DNA of 45,416 bases from Verrucomicrobiota bacterium (GTDB taxonomy: Bacteria > Verrucomicrobiota > Verrucomicrobiia > Limisphaerales > JAEYXS01), in assembly GCA_023431185.1 (NCBI GenBank), contig JAEYXS010000005.1, forward strand, positions 1 to 45,416, read 5' to 3'. The translations under genes and the position numbers were made by a program. Below, in pieces: positions 13,528 through 21,980 of this stretch. Below the pieces are notes generated by a model that ran no database searches, was not told the DNA's origin, and worked only from the letters and a program-made list of their open reading frames with translations. Position 1 is the stretch's first letter; every line of letters begins with the position of its first letter.

Positions 13528-14844
13528 ATGGCAGATTCTGACATTTCCCCCGCTCCGCCAGCCCAGGACATCTCCGGGCTGGCGGAGCATCTCTTCCGGC
13601 ATGAAGCGGGCCGTCTCGTTTCCGTACTCACGAGCATCTTTGGCATGGACCGCTTGCAGATGGCGGAAGACGTCGTGCAAGAGGCGCTGATCAAGGCGTT
13701 GAAGACGTGGCCGTATTATGGTGTGCCGAAGAATCCTGCCGCGTGGCTCACGCAAACAGCAAAGAACCTCGCGCTCGATCTGGTGCGACGCGAGAAGAAT
13801 TTTCAGGACAAGCAGCCGCAGATCGTCGCCTTCATGGAGCAGTGGACGGCGGATGCCGATGACCCGGATTCGCACGAGCATGAGATCAAGGATGAGCGCC
13901 TGCGGCTGATGTTCGCGTGTTGTCATCCACAGATCCCGGCGGATGCGCAGATCGCGCTGGCGCTCAAGACACTATGCGGTTTCAGCCCGGCGGAAATCGC
14001 GAAAGCGTTTCTCACTTCTGAAGCCGCGATCGCCAAACGGCTGGTGCGGGCGCGACAACGCATCCGTGAGTTGGAGATACAATTCGAAATCCCCACGGGC
14101 GAGGAATCAGTCGCTCGTTTGGAGAGCGTCATGCAGACGCTCTACCTGCTTTTTAACGAAGGTTACAAAGCGTCCAGCGGTGAGAACCTCATCCGTGAGG
14201 AATTGTGCCTGGAAGCCCTCCGGCTCACGACCTTGCTGGCGGCGCATCCGGTGGGCAACCTGCCGCGCGTACACGCACTGGTCGCGCTGATGTATCTGAA
14301 CGCGGCGCGGCTGAAAGCCCGGATGGACAGTGAAGGAAACATTTTGCTGCTGAAAGACCAAGACCGTTCCCTCTGGGACAGGAAATTGGTCGTTCACGGC
14401 ATCATGCACCTCAGCCGCTCGGCCACGGGCGATGACCTCAGCGAGTATCATTTACAAGCGGGCATCGCCGCGTGCCACGGCACGGCGAAGGATTATCAAT
14501 CGACAGACTGGGCACAGATCCTTTCACTCTATGACCGGTTGATCGAGTTTGATGATTCGCCGGTCATCGCCTTGAACCGGGCCGTAGCCTTGTCCAATGT
14601 CCACGGTCCGGCCGCGGGCTTGGCAGCGCTGGAAGCGATCCGCAACCGGCAGCCGCTGGACTCGTATTACTTGTTCTACGCAGTGCAAGCGGATTTCGAG
14701 GTGCAACTGAACCGCTATCAGGCGGCCGGAGACCATCTGCGCAGGGCGCTGGAACTGACGGAAATGAAATCAGAACAGTCCCTGCTGGCGAAGAGATTGC
14801 AGGAATGCGAGCAGCAAAATACGGCCATGACCGGCCTCGCGTGA
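13528..14844 (+). CDS. ECF42-like sigma factor with C-terminal TPR-type extension
   Basis: A 438-residue sigma factor, twice the size of ordinary ECF proteins. Region 2 lies at about residues 25-95 (HLFRHEAGRLVSVLTSIFGM, MAEDVVQEALIKALKTWPYY, PAAWLTQTAKNLALDLVRRE). Region 4 follows (LALKTLCGFSPAEIAKAFLT). The C-terminal half (about 190-430) has LYLLFNEGYKASSG and repeated helical pairs including ALNRAVALSNVHGPAAGLAA, the TPR-like extension of the ECF42 group. There is no anti-sigma gene beside it; in this group the extension is thought to control activity. Its neighbours (YCII/DGPF, VOC, DoxX, DUF1428, SRPBCC) are typical ECF42 partners. Confidence 0.9.
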   Translation: MADSDISPAPPAQDISGLAEHLFRHEAGRLVSVLTSIFGMDRLQMAEDVVQEALIKALKTWPYYGVPKNPAAWLTQTAKNLALDLVRREKNFQDKQPQIVAFMEQWTADADDPDSHEHEIKDERLRLMFACCHPQIPADAQIALALKTLCGFSPAEIAKAFLTSEAAIAKRLVRARQRIRELEIQFEIPTGEESVARLESVMQTLYLLFNEGYKASSGENLIREELCLEALRLTTLLAAHPVGNLPRVHALVALMYLNAARLKARMDSEGNILLLKDQDRSLWDRKLVVHGIMHLSRSATGDDLSEYHLQAGIAACHGTAKDYQSTDWAQILSLYDRLIEFDDSPVIALNRAVALSNVHGPAAGLAALEAIRNRQPLDSYYLFYAVQADFEVQLNRYQAAGDHLRRALELTEMKSEQSLLAKRLQECEQQNTAMTGLA

Positions 14845-14990
14845 TCACAAGCTAAGGAGTTGATTCCGGGACCGGTTCTGGCAGAGTCGCACCAGGAGTT
14901 GTAATCGAACCGCGAAGAGATTTTGCGGCTCGTGGAGGAGTTCGGAAAACTATAACCGCCGGTTAACATGGAAGAACTGCAGACAACGAT

Positions 14991-16001
14991 ATGAAGATAT
15001 TATTGTTCGTGCTCCTCGGGATCCTTATTGCCTTGATCATCGCCGTGCTGGTTTTGCGCATGGTGCTGCGCAAAGTGGTGAGCAAGGTGGCGGAGGGCAT
15101 CAAACAGATCGCGAACGACATGCCCCCGCCGTTCAAGCTCAAGCTCACCCCGGTGGAGGGGGAACCGGAGTGGCTGGCACAACCCGAAGTGAAACGACGG
15201 CTGGACGGGCTCAAGGAATGCGGATTTCAGGTGACCGGAGTTTATGAACTGGAGGGCATGTTCAATGCTTACACCGTAGGTCTGGTGCAGCCAGACACCC
15301 ATGTGTTAGGCGCGGTCCATTGGCTGAAGCAGCATGCCTGCATCGACCTGGTGTGCCGCTACACGGACGACACCACCGTCACGTATTGCGACCATGTGCA
15401 AGGGGCCGCATTCGCGCGCCCGCCCCAGCATGCGATCGTACGCGACGACGGCGCAGCGGCTGGGGCGTTGTATCAACGCCTGCTCGCCGAGCGTCGCGCG
15501 GATGTGACACCGGTGACAGCCGGTGATTTTGTGCCGCGCTTCGAGAAAGCCTACGATGAATCCATGGTGTGGCAGGCCGAGCGCGGCGGTTACACCCTGG
15601 AAGAGATCCGGGCAGAAGCATTGCGCGGCACACCGGATGGCGATCCGCAGGTCATCGAAGACATCCATCAAAAGTTCGCCGGTCACGCACTGACGAACTG
15701 GCTGAGCATGCAGCCGAACCGGCCGGAACCGTGGGACGAAAAAGAGATAGGCCTGGTCATCGTGCATGATGACCTGACGATGCGCCAGGTGACCAACCTC
15801 TTCAACGAACAGCTCGAAGACGAAGTGGCAGAGGCCGACGTGGCCGGCGCCGGCGCCACCCCACGTGAAGCGTTTGCCGCGATGAATGCGAAGCTGGGCG
15901 GCAAGTTTGTGAAGGTGGGCGAGAAAACCACCCCCAGGGCGGCGGACTTCTACGAATCAGCGCCGGATCCGGACGAGGAAAAAGAAGAAGAGGAGACTTA
16001 A
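14991..16001 (+). CDS. Unknown protein with N-terminal membrane anchor
   Basis: A 336-residue protein that I do not recognise. It has one N-terminal transmembrane helix (about residues 3-24, ILLFVLLGILIALIIAVLVL) followed by a soluble domain and a strongly acidic tail (DPDEEKEEEET). The soluble part has a sequence such as FQVTGVYELEGMFNAYTVGL that could be a mixed alpha/beta domain, and a Trp/Pro-rich segment (NWLSMQPNRPEPWDEKEIGL). No catalytic motif is visible. It is convergent with the STAS gene, the two stop codons overlapping by four bases at 15998-16001. Confidence 0.7.
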   Translation: MKILLFVLLGILIALIIAVLVLRMVLRKVVSKVAEGIKQIANDMPPPFKLKLTPVEGEPEWLAQPEVKRRLDGLKECGFQVTGVYELEGMFNAYTVGLVQPDTHVLGAVHWLKQHACIDLVCRYTDDTTVTYCDHVQGAAFARPPQHAIVRDDGAAAGALYQRLLAERRADVTPVTAGDFVPRFEKAYDESMVWQAERGGYTLEEIRAEALRGTPDGDPQVIEDIHQKFAGHALTNWLSMQPNRPEPWDEKEIGLVIVHDDLTMRQVTNLFNEQLEDEVAEADVAGAGATPREAFAAMNAKLGGKFVKVGEKTTPRAADFYESAPDPDEEKEEEET

Positions 16002-16531
16002 CCGCCAGCCCCGGTCGATTCCTCTTTCTTGAGGTCTTCCGCAAGGAACTTCGCCACATCCTTGAACTTGGGGACGTTGTTCGGATTGATGAGCATGAGT
16101 GTCTCATGCGCGAGCAGACAGGTGCGGGTCACGTCCGCCTTGGTCTGGTCGGGATTGGACTTCACCTCTTCGAAGTTCGGATCGAATGGATTCGCGCCCG
16201 TGCGGAACTTGAACAACTGGTCCACGCCCAGATTCTCGATCAGGGCCTTTACGCGATCGTTCGTGTTAAGCATCTGCACGCAAGGCGTCTTCGAGTTCTT
16301 TGCTTCTTCTGCGAGCTTCGTGGAGAAACCCGAGAGGATGCCGAGGAACGTGCTGTCCATGATGACGCACTCGGAGAGGTCCAGCAGGAACAGGCGGAAG
16401 CCGCGTTCGTGCAGTTCGTGGAGGAGCGTCTTGAAATCCACGCTCACGTTAAAATTTGCCCGGCCAGTGACCTTGATGCAGGCCACCGGGTCAACCACCG
16501 AGACTAAAATATTGGTGGGTGTTGCGCCCAT
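15998..16531 (-). CDS. STAS-domain protein (anti-sigma factor antagonist-like)
   Basis: A 177-residue protein. The STAS domain occupies about residues 8-115: VACIKVTGRANFNVSVDFKT, then LFLLDLSECVIMDSTFLGIL, in which Ser60 is at the position phosphorylated in SpoIIAA-like antagonists. A C-terminal stretch of about 60 charged residues (ETLMLINPNNVPKFKDVAKF) is outside the fold. Proteins of this type bind anti-sigma kinases or other partners in partner-switching pathways; no kinase or phosphatase partner is encoded nearby. Confidence 0.85.
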   Translation of the reverse strand: MGATPTNILVSVVDPVACIKVTGRANFNVSVDFKTLLHELHERGFRLFLLDLSECVIMDSTFLGILSGFSTKLAEEAKNSKTPCVQMLNTNDRVKALIENLGVDQLFKFRTGANPFDPNFEEVKSNPDQTKADVTRTCLLAHETLMLINPNNVPKFKDVAKFLAEDLKKEESTGAGG

Positions 16532-16638
16532 ACGACTTTATGTGGCTGTAACCAGCCTCACCGCAATATGAGTTTCGTTCGCCATGGGGTCAAGGGCTGC
16601 CGCGAATTGTAACGCAAAATACGACGGCATACGTAGTC

Positions 16639-17808
16639 CTACCAGGAGCGGGCCGGAGCGGGCTTTCGTGCCTTAGGTTGCGGCTGGCCAACGATTTCCA
16701 CCAGCGTCTGCTGCAAAACCAGCGCCTTGTCCGTCTGGCTGGAGACGAGCTGCAAATTACAGGTAAGCAGCAGTTCCATGGCCCGGATGAGTTCATCGAT
16801 CGTGTAATTGGGACACTGGGACACGGACCGGAACAGGACAAACGGATGCATTGTGAGCGGGTTCAGCTTCTTGTCATCCGGCAACTGGTCTGCCGGCAGG
16901 CGCTCGAGCTGGCTCTTGAAACGGTTGTAATCATTCTCCGGTTTCAGCCAGCCCACACGCATGGCTTCTTTCAGGAAGAGCAGCACGCGCACCTTGCTGA
17001 TGAGTCCGTAAAGCAGGCCGATCTCGGATTTGTCCTTGTCGAACTTCGTCATCCACAGGTCTTCATCCAACGTGCGCAAGACACGCACGAGATCACGATC
17101 GCCCAACGCATCCGCGAGCGCGAAGGCACGCGACTGCTTGTTCTTCGTGACGATGACATCGACATCGTCCTGCGTGATGGTCTCGCGGTCGCCGACGTAG
17201 AGTGCAAGCTTCTCCGCCTCATTGCCGAGCTGGCGCGGATTCGGCCCGATGCACGCGACGAATTCCGCCAGCGCGCTGTCGGCGATGCGTTTACCCGCGG
17301 CCTTGAAATGCCCCTCCGCCATGGACTCCGCCTTGGCCGCCCACTCCTTGTCGTCCGTGGACAGGCCCGCGAAGTTCTCCACCTCACCCAACTTGTCGAG
17401 CGTCTTGAAGAAAGTCTTGCGCTTGTCCACTTTGCCCGCGCTGATGATAAGCCGGACGTTGTCCCAACGAAATTCTTTCAACTCCTGCGCGAGCTCATTC
17501 AAGAGATTCGTGACCGCAGCCGAAGAAGCAGTGCGTTCATCGCCGAGAAAATTGCAGTCCTTCAACCACACGACCTTGCCACCGCCGAAGAAGGGCAGCG
17601 TTTGCAGGGCCTCGCGCAATTTGCGGATGGCACGTTCCGCTTCACCGGCATTGCTGACGGTGGCATCGACGAGTTCGTGGTCCATGCCGCCGACTTCGGC
17701 GCACCAGGCATCATAGAGCTGCTTCGCGCGTTGTTTGACGGCGTATTCATCCTCACCGCAGATGAGGGCCACGTGATTCGTGGCGGTGGAAGTCGCGGCG
17801 CGGGCCAT
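16639..17808 (-). CDS. holA: DNA polymerase III subunit delta
   Basis: A 389-residue protein of the HolA family, the clamp-loader subunit that opens the beta sliding clamp. Family features are the N-terminal HVALICGEDEYAVKQRAKQL, the FFGGGKVVWLKDCNFL segment, IGPNPRQLGNEAEKLALYVG in the middle and the final helical domain (ELLLTCNLQLVSSQTDKALV). It is somewhat longer than the E. coli protein (343). It starts 3 bases after the stop of the bifunctional-nuclease gene and is probably cotranscribed with it. Confidence 0.88.
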   Translation of the reverse strand: MARAATSTATNHVALICGEDEYAVKQRAKQLYDAWCAEVGGMDHELVDATVSNAGEAERAIRKLREALQTLPFFGGGKVVWLKDCNFLGDERTASSAAVTNLLNELAQELKEFRWDNVRLIISAGKVDKRKTFFKTLDKLGEVENFAGLSTDDKEWAAKAESMAEGHFKAAGKRIADSALAEFVACIGPNPRQLGNEAEKLALYVGDRETITQDDVDVIVTKNKQSRAFALADALGDRDLVRVLRTLDEDLWMTKFDKDKSEIGLLYGLISKVRVLLFLKEAMRVGWLKPENDYNRFKSQLERLPADQLPDDKKLNPLTMHPFVLFRSVSQCPNYTIDELIRAMELLLTCNLQLVSSQTDKALVLQQTLVEIVGQPQPKARKPAPARSW

Positions 17809-17811
17809 GGG

Positions 17812-18264
17812 TCAGGCTTCCGGGTCCTCGTCGCTCTGGTGGCGTTCCAGATGCTCGGTCATGTCCTCCACTTGGGCGAAGAGGGAGGCGTTGACGAAGA
17901 TGGGTTTCTTTTGCGCGGCCGCCAGCGCGAGACAATCGCTCGGGCGGGCGTCGATCTCCACGATCTTCTTGCCCAGCTCGTTTTCCTGCAACAGCGTGAG
18001 CCGGGCGAAGTAGGTGGAGTTCTTCAGCTCCGTGATCACGATGCGCTCCACGGTTATGCTGAAGCCCTTGAAGATGTTGAGCATGAGATCGTGCGTCAGC
18101 GGGCGTTCCTTAGCCGCGTCTTGCACGAACATGCCGATGACCGCGCCCATGTTGTTTTCCACCTGGATGACAAAGACTTTCTCTTCATTGCCCAGGAAGA
18201 TGGCGCACCCGGTGTTGGTGGGTAGAATCCCACGGATGGACACGGGCACCACGTCTTTCTTCAT
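17812..18264 (-). CDS. Bifunctional nuclease family (DUF151) protein
   Basis: A 150-residue protein of the BFN/DUF151 family: VFVIQVENNMGAVIGMFVQD, then PLTHDLMLNIFKGFSITVER and EIDARPSDCLALAAAQKKPI, where the DARPSD block is the family's most conserved sequence. Plant members have been reported with DNase/RNase activity; the role of bacterial members is less clear. An acidic tail (ERHQSDEDPEA) ends the protein. It is directly upstream of holA (3-base gap). Confidence 0.88.
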   Translation of the reverse strand: MKKDVVPVSIRGILPTNTGCAIFLGNEEKVFVIQVENNMGAVIGMFVQDAAKERPLTHDLMLNIFKGFSITVERIVITELKNSTYFARLTLLQENELGKKIVEIDARPSDCLALAAAQKKPIFVNASLFAQVEDMTEHLERHQSDEDPEA

Positions 18265-18344
18265 AAGGATAGTCTAGGCTTCAGCCGGTAAAACACAAGC
18301 AGCGTCACGGAACACCCAGCACCGCCACACCTGCAATCGCTTCA

Positions 18345-19097
18345 CTATTCCGTGATCTCTTTCAGCGCCTTGCCGAAGGCGTCCACCGCATCTTCACCGA
18401 AGCCGACGAGATACACCACCTCAATGCCCTTGTTCTCCGTAAGGAAACGCGCGATCTCCTGTACCGCCACCCGCGTGGCCTGGTCGATGGGATAGCCGAA
18501 ATTGCCCGTGCTAATGGCTGGGAAAGCGACGCTCTTCAAGCCGTAGCCCTTTGCCAGCTTCAGGCTGTTCTGATAGCAGGAAGCCAGCATCTGCGGCTCA
18601 CCCGCATCCCCGCCCTTCCAGACGGGACCGGCGGTGTGGATGACGAACCGGCACAGCAGCTTGTAACCCGGCGTGATCTTCGCCTCACCGCGTTCCACCC
18701 CGCCGAGGCCGTGACACTCATCGATGAGTTCCTTGCCGCCGGCGGCGAAGATGCGGCCTTCCAAACCACCGCCACCTTCCAGATTGCGGCTGGCCGGATT
18801 CACGATGGCATCCACCGCGAGCCGGGTGATGTCCGCTTTGATGAGGGCGATGCGTGAGCCCGTGGTGGTCTCCAGTTGGGTGAGCGGTTTGATCTCCTCC
18901 GGCTTCAACGCCGGGGTCGCGCTGGTCGGCGGCTGGCCGAAGGGCAGCTTGTGCTCCTCTTTGCTCGTACCGGCCATGCGCCGTTCCAGTTCGGCGACGA
19001 CATCGACCACAGCAGCGGCTGTTTCCCGCTCCACACGGTCGATTTTCTGGCGATGCGCCTCGTAAATCTTGGCCAAACGATCCGCTAAATCACCCAT
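18345..19097 (-). CDS. Macrodomain protein (ADP-ribose-binding/deacetylase-like)
   Basis: A 250-residue protein with an N-terminal helical extension (residues 1-75, AKIYEAHRQKIDRVERE, probable coiled coil) and a C-terminal macrodomain: LIKADITRLAVDAIVNPASR, a glycine-rich GGGGLEGRIFAAGG loop, GEAKITPGYKLLCRFVIHTAG and the second ligand loop FPAISTGNFGYP. These are the segments that bind ADP-ribose in MacroD-like enzymes, which hydrolyse O-acetyl-ADP-ribose or remove ADP-ribose from proteins. The coiled N-terminal part is unusual and could mediate dimerisation or target binding. No ADP-ribosyltransferase gene is adjacent. Confidence 0.9.
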   Translation of the reverse strand: MGDLADRLAKIYEAHRQKIDRVERETAAAVVDVVAELERRMAGTSKEEHKLPFGQPPTSATPALKPEEIKPLTQLETTTGSRIALIKADITRLAVDAIVNPASRNLEGGGGLEGRIFAAGGKELIDECHGLGGVERGEAKITPGYKLLCRFVIHTAGPVWKGGDAGEPQMLASCYQNSLKLAKGYGLKSVAFPAISTGNFGYPIDQATRVAVQEIARFLTENKGIEVVYLVGFGEDAVDAFGKALKEITE

Positions 19098-19245
19098 AAG
19101 TCAGAGATGTTGTTACAGCCTTTTAACTGGTGCCTGCCGAGCGACTGGCAGGCGTGACTTCACCAAGTTAACTCAATCCTCCCGCTCAAGGCGAGCCCTT
19201 TTCGAGGACCGTTGCAAGGGGAGTTCGGGACCAGAAGAAGGAAAG

Positions 19246-19320
19246 TGGAGCCAACTGCCAGGATTGAACTGGCGACCGGCTGTTTACAAAACAGCTGCTC
19301 TACCGCTGAGCTAAGTTGGC
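19246..19320 (-). tRNA. tRNA-Thr (anticodon UGU)
   Basis: On the minus strand the sequence folds into a full cloverleaf. Acceptor strands GCCAACT/AGTTGGC pair, the D arm is GCTC/GAGC, the anticodon stem GCTGT/ACAGC encloses loop TTTGTAA with TGT at 19286-19288, and the T arm has GTTCAATC. The discriminator base is T and CCA is encoded (19246-19248). The anticodon reads ACA and related Thr codons. Confidence 0.95.
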
Positions 19321-19424
19321 GTCCCAAAGACCGGGCGACAGTCTTTCCAAGCTCCGCATGGTTGTCAATCACCAGGACAAGCGTGATCGCTCGCCCCTGG
19401 CGCTAACCATCCCTGCTCATTCGC

Positions 19425-20927
19425 CTAAGCCATGATGGAATTGATGACGTGACCATGCACATCCGTCAGCCGCCGGTCGATGCCGTTGTGGCGGAAGGTC
19501 AGTTTGGTGTGCTCCATGCCCAGCAGACGCAACACCGTGGCGTGGATGTCATACACCAGTGTCGGGTTATCCCGGTCCAGCGGCTTGTAACCCCACTGAT
19601 CACTCTCGCCATACGTGACCCCGCCTTTGATACCCCCGCCGCACAGCCAGTTGGTGAAACAATAGGGATTATGATCTCGTCCTTTACCGCCTTGCGTGGA
19701 AGGCATACGGCCAAACTCCGTGGTCCACAGGATGATGGTGTCCTCGAGCAAGCCCCGCTGCTTCAAATCTTGGATCAACGCCGCCGTGCCCTTAGCCATA
19801 CCCCTCGCGAGCGGACCGTGATCGCGCTCCACATCTTCATGAGAATCCCAATTCCGTCGTGGGAACCCATTGTCATTTCCCGACCAGATCTGCACAAAGC
19901 GCACGCCACGCTCCAACAGGCGGCGCGCCACGAGGCATTTGCGCCCGAAGTAGTCCGCCTCCTCCGTCGCATTGATCTCCTTCGGCCACTCTTTCGTGGA
20001 GCGGTCGATGCCATACATATCGAGGATGTAATCCGGCTCCTTGGACATATCCAGCGCTTCCGGCGCACTGAGCTGCATACGCGCCGCGAGTTCATAACTG
20101 CGGATGCGCGACTCCAACCGGCCATCTCCTTCACGCAGGGCGGCGTGCTGCTGATTCAGCGAAGCCATCAACCGCTGCGCTGCCGCTTCACTGCCTGGCG
20201 TGATGTAATTGCCGTTCTTGTGCGGATACAAATCCGCGATGGGCGTCTCATTGCCCGGATAAATGACCGTGCCACTGTGCTGTGAAGGCAGAAACGCCGC
20301 GTCCCAGTTCTTCACCCCATTCGACGCCATGCCACGATGATCTGGCAATACGACAAACGTCGGCAAATTCTCATTCTCACTGCCTAACCCATAACTCACC
20401 CAACTGCCCATGCCCGGAAAACCGGGCAACTGAAACCCCGTCGCCTGCAAAAGCGTGGCCGCGCTGTGCACGCCCGACTTACCCACGAGGTTATGCACGA
20501 ACGCCATGTCATCCACACACGGCCCCAGCGCCGACACCACTTCGCTAATCTGCTTGCCGGACTGCCCATAAGGCTTGAAATCCCAGATCGGTTTCTTCCA
20601 CGGTCCCAACCCGTTCTGGAATGCTTCCACATGCTCGCCAAAGTCTGAAGGCTTGCCGTCATGCTTGATGAGCTCAGGCTTGAAGTCCCACAAATCGATA
20701 TGACTGGCCGCTCCCGCCATGAACAACTGCACCACACGTTTCGCTTTGGGAGGAAAGTGAGGCAACTGGCTGTTCACCCTGCCTGGTTCCACGGCCAGCA
20801 ACCGCTCCTGACCAAGCAAGCCCGCCAGCGCGATGCCGCCCAAGCCCCCGCCGCTCGACCATAAGAACTCCCGTCGGCTCAGGTGCCGTTGCGTCTTGAA
20901 CTTATGCCAGGGGGAATTGTTGTTCAT
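19425..20927 (-). CDS. DUF1501-family exported protein (sulfatase-like fold)
   Basis: A 500-residue protein with a Tat-type signal (SRREFLWSSGGGLGGIALAG, with the SRREF twin arginine near residue 18). The DUF1501 domain follows: KRVVQLFMAGAASHIDLWDF, then FPGMGSWVSYGLGSENENLP, GVRFVQIWSGNDNGFPRRNW and the closing ILWTTEFGRMPSTQGGKGRD and HNGIDRRLTDVHGHVI. This is the alkaline-phosphatase/sulfatase-like superfamily, abundant in Planctomycetota and Verrucomicrobiota and normally paired with a DUF1549/DUF1553 protein; the substrate is unknown. Its start overlaps the PotD-like stop by four bases, so the two are translationally coupled. Confidence 0.93.
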   Translation of the reverse strand: MNNNSPWHKFKTQRHLSRREFLWSSGGGLGGIALAGLLGQERLLAVEPGRVNSQLPHFPPKAKRVVQLFMAGAASHIDLWDFKPELIKHDGKPSDFGEHVEAFQNGLGPWKKPIWDFKPYGQSGKQISEVVSALGPCVDDMAFVHNLVGKSGVHSAATLLQATGFQLPGFPGMGSWVSYGLGSENENLPTFVVLPDHRGMASNGVKNWDAAFLPSQHSGTVIYPGNETPIADLYPHKNGNYITPGSEAAAQRLMASLNQQHAALREGDGRLESRIRSYELAARMQLSAPEALDMSKEPDYILDMYGIDRSTKEWPKEINATEEADYFGRKCLVARRLLERGVRFVQIWSGNDNGFPRRNWDSHEDVERDHGPLARGMAKGTAALIQDLKQRGLLEDTIILWTTEFGRMPSTQGGKGRDHNPYCFTNWLCGGGIKGGVTYGESDQWGYKPLDRDNPTLVYDIHATVLRLLGMEHTKLTFRHNGIDRRLTDVHGHVINSIMA

Positions 20928-21976
20928 GGTTTGTCTCCCGTCGGTTTGGTGACGCGCTCCCGGATCTTTTGCACGAACTCATGCACTGCCTTGGCGTTAT
21001 TCCCATGATTACGCAGCGGCGAGAGCTTCAAATCTTCCGGCGGATAGCTGGCCGGATTCTCGCGCTGCTCAGACCGCAGAAGCTTGCGCGCCACCAGATT
21101 CGGATTGGTGTAAGGATACTCGTTACTGATAAGCACACTCACTCCAGGCTCCAGGCAGTAGTTGATGAAATCCTCCGCAAGCCCCTTTTGCGGCGCACCT
21201 TTGGGAATGCATAAGCTGTCGAGAAACATGTGCGCCCCTTCCCGTGGCAGGACATACTGGTACTTACGGTCCTTCAGCCACAACGCCGCCGCTTCCCCGC
21301 TCCACACGATGCCGATGTCTGCCTTGCCGTTCAGCAAAGCATCCTTGGGACTGTCCGAATCAAACACCGCCACTTGCGGCAGCCACCGCTCCAGCACGGG
21401 TGCGATGCGCTGGAGCGCGATGTCGCTCACATTCGTGATCGGCATCCCGAGCGAAGCCAAGGCCCAGGCAACCATCTCGCGATGATCGTCCACCACTACG
21501 ATGCGCCCGGCATGCTTGCCGTTGAACACATCCGCCCACGTGCGAACCGGCTCTTGGATGCGCTCCGTGTTCACCACGATCCCGACAGTTCCCGCCAGCC
21601 AGGGCACGCTATAAAGATTCTGCGGATCATGTGACAACCCCCGATACTTTGGGTCCAAGTGTTTGGCATTGGGGATACGGGTGTAGTTCAACTCCTCCAG
21701 GCCACCCTGAGCCGCCAATGTCTCAACGTAAAACCCGCTCGGCTGGACCAAATCATAGAAACCGGGCTTGGCCTTTAATCGCGCCAGCATCTGCTCGTTA
21801 GAGTTGTAATGCTCCTTCAGAACCCTCGTGCCCGTCCTGATTTCGAAACCCCGGACAACCGACTGCGGCACATACTCCGTCCAGCACAGCAGATGCAGTT
21901 CATGCGCTTCGTTGGCCGGCACGAAACCGCAGAACATCATGCAACATGCGATGATCAGACAGCGGTAATGGATCAT
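20924..21976 (-). CDS. PotD-like periplasmic binding protein (spermidine/putrescine type)
   Basis: A 350-residue exported protein with a hydrophobic signal (IHYRCLIIACCMMFCGFVPA), then ELHLLCWTEYVPQSVVRGFE, the opening strand of spermidine/putrescine solute-binding proteins, and YDLVQPSGFYVETLAAQGGL, YSVPWLAGTVGIVVNTE, KADIGIVWSGEAAALWLKDR and EDFINYCLEPGV, as in PotD/PotF. The ATG at 21976 is preferred to an in-frame TTG 15 bases upstream. It lies between the DUF1553 gene (4-base gap) and the DUF1501 gene (4-base overlap), and no ATPase or permease genes are nearby. Polyamine binding is inferred from family only. Confidence 0.85.
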   Translation of the reverse strand: MIHYRCLIIACCMMFCGFVPANEAHELHLLCWTEYVPQSVVRGFEIRTGTRVLKEHYNSNEQMLARLKAKPGFYDLVQPSGFYVETLAAQGGLEELNYTRIPNAKHLDPKYRGLSHDPQNLYSVPWLAGTVGIVVNTERIQEPVRTWADVFNGKHAGRIVVVDDHREMVAWALASLGMPITNVSDIALQRIAPVLERWLPQVAVFDSDSPKDALLNGKADIGIVWSGEAAALWLKDRKYQYVLPREGAHMFLDSLCIPKGAPQKGLAEDFINYCLEPGVSVLISNEYPYTNPNLVARKLLRSEQRENPASYPPEDLKLSPLRNHGNNAKAVHEFVQKIRERVTKPTGDKP

Positions 21977-21980
21977 GATC

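Noticed and set aside
16678..18225. Long plus-strand open frame opposite holA and the bifunctional-nuclease gene (515 residues)
   Set aside because: The minus strand encodes two well-recognised proteins over the same stretch; the plus-strand translation has no family features and runs across the gene boundary.
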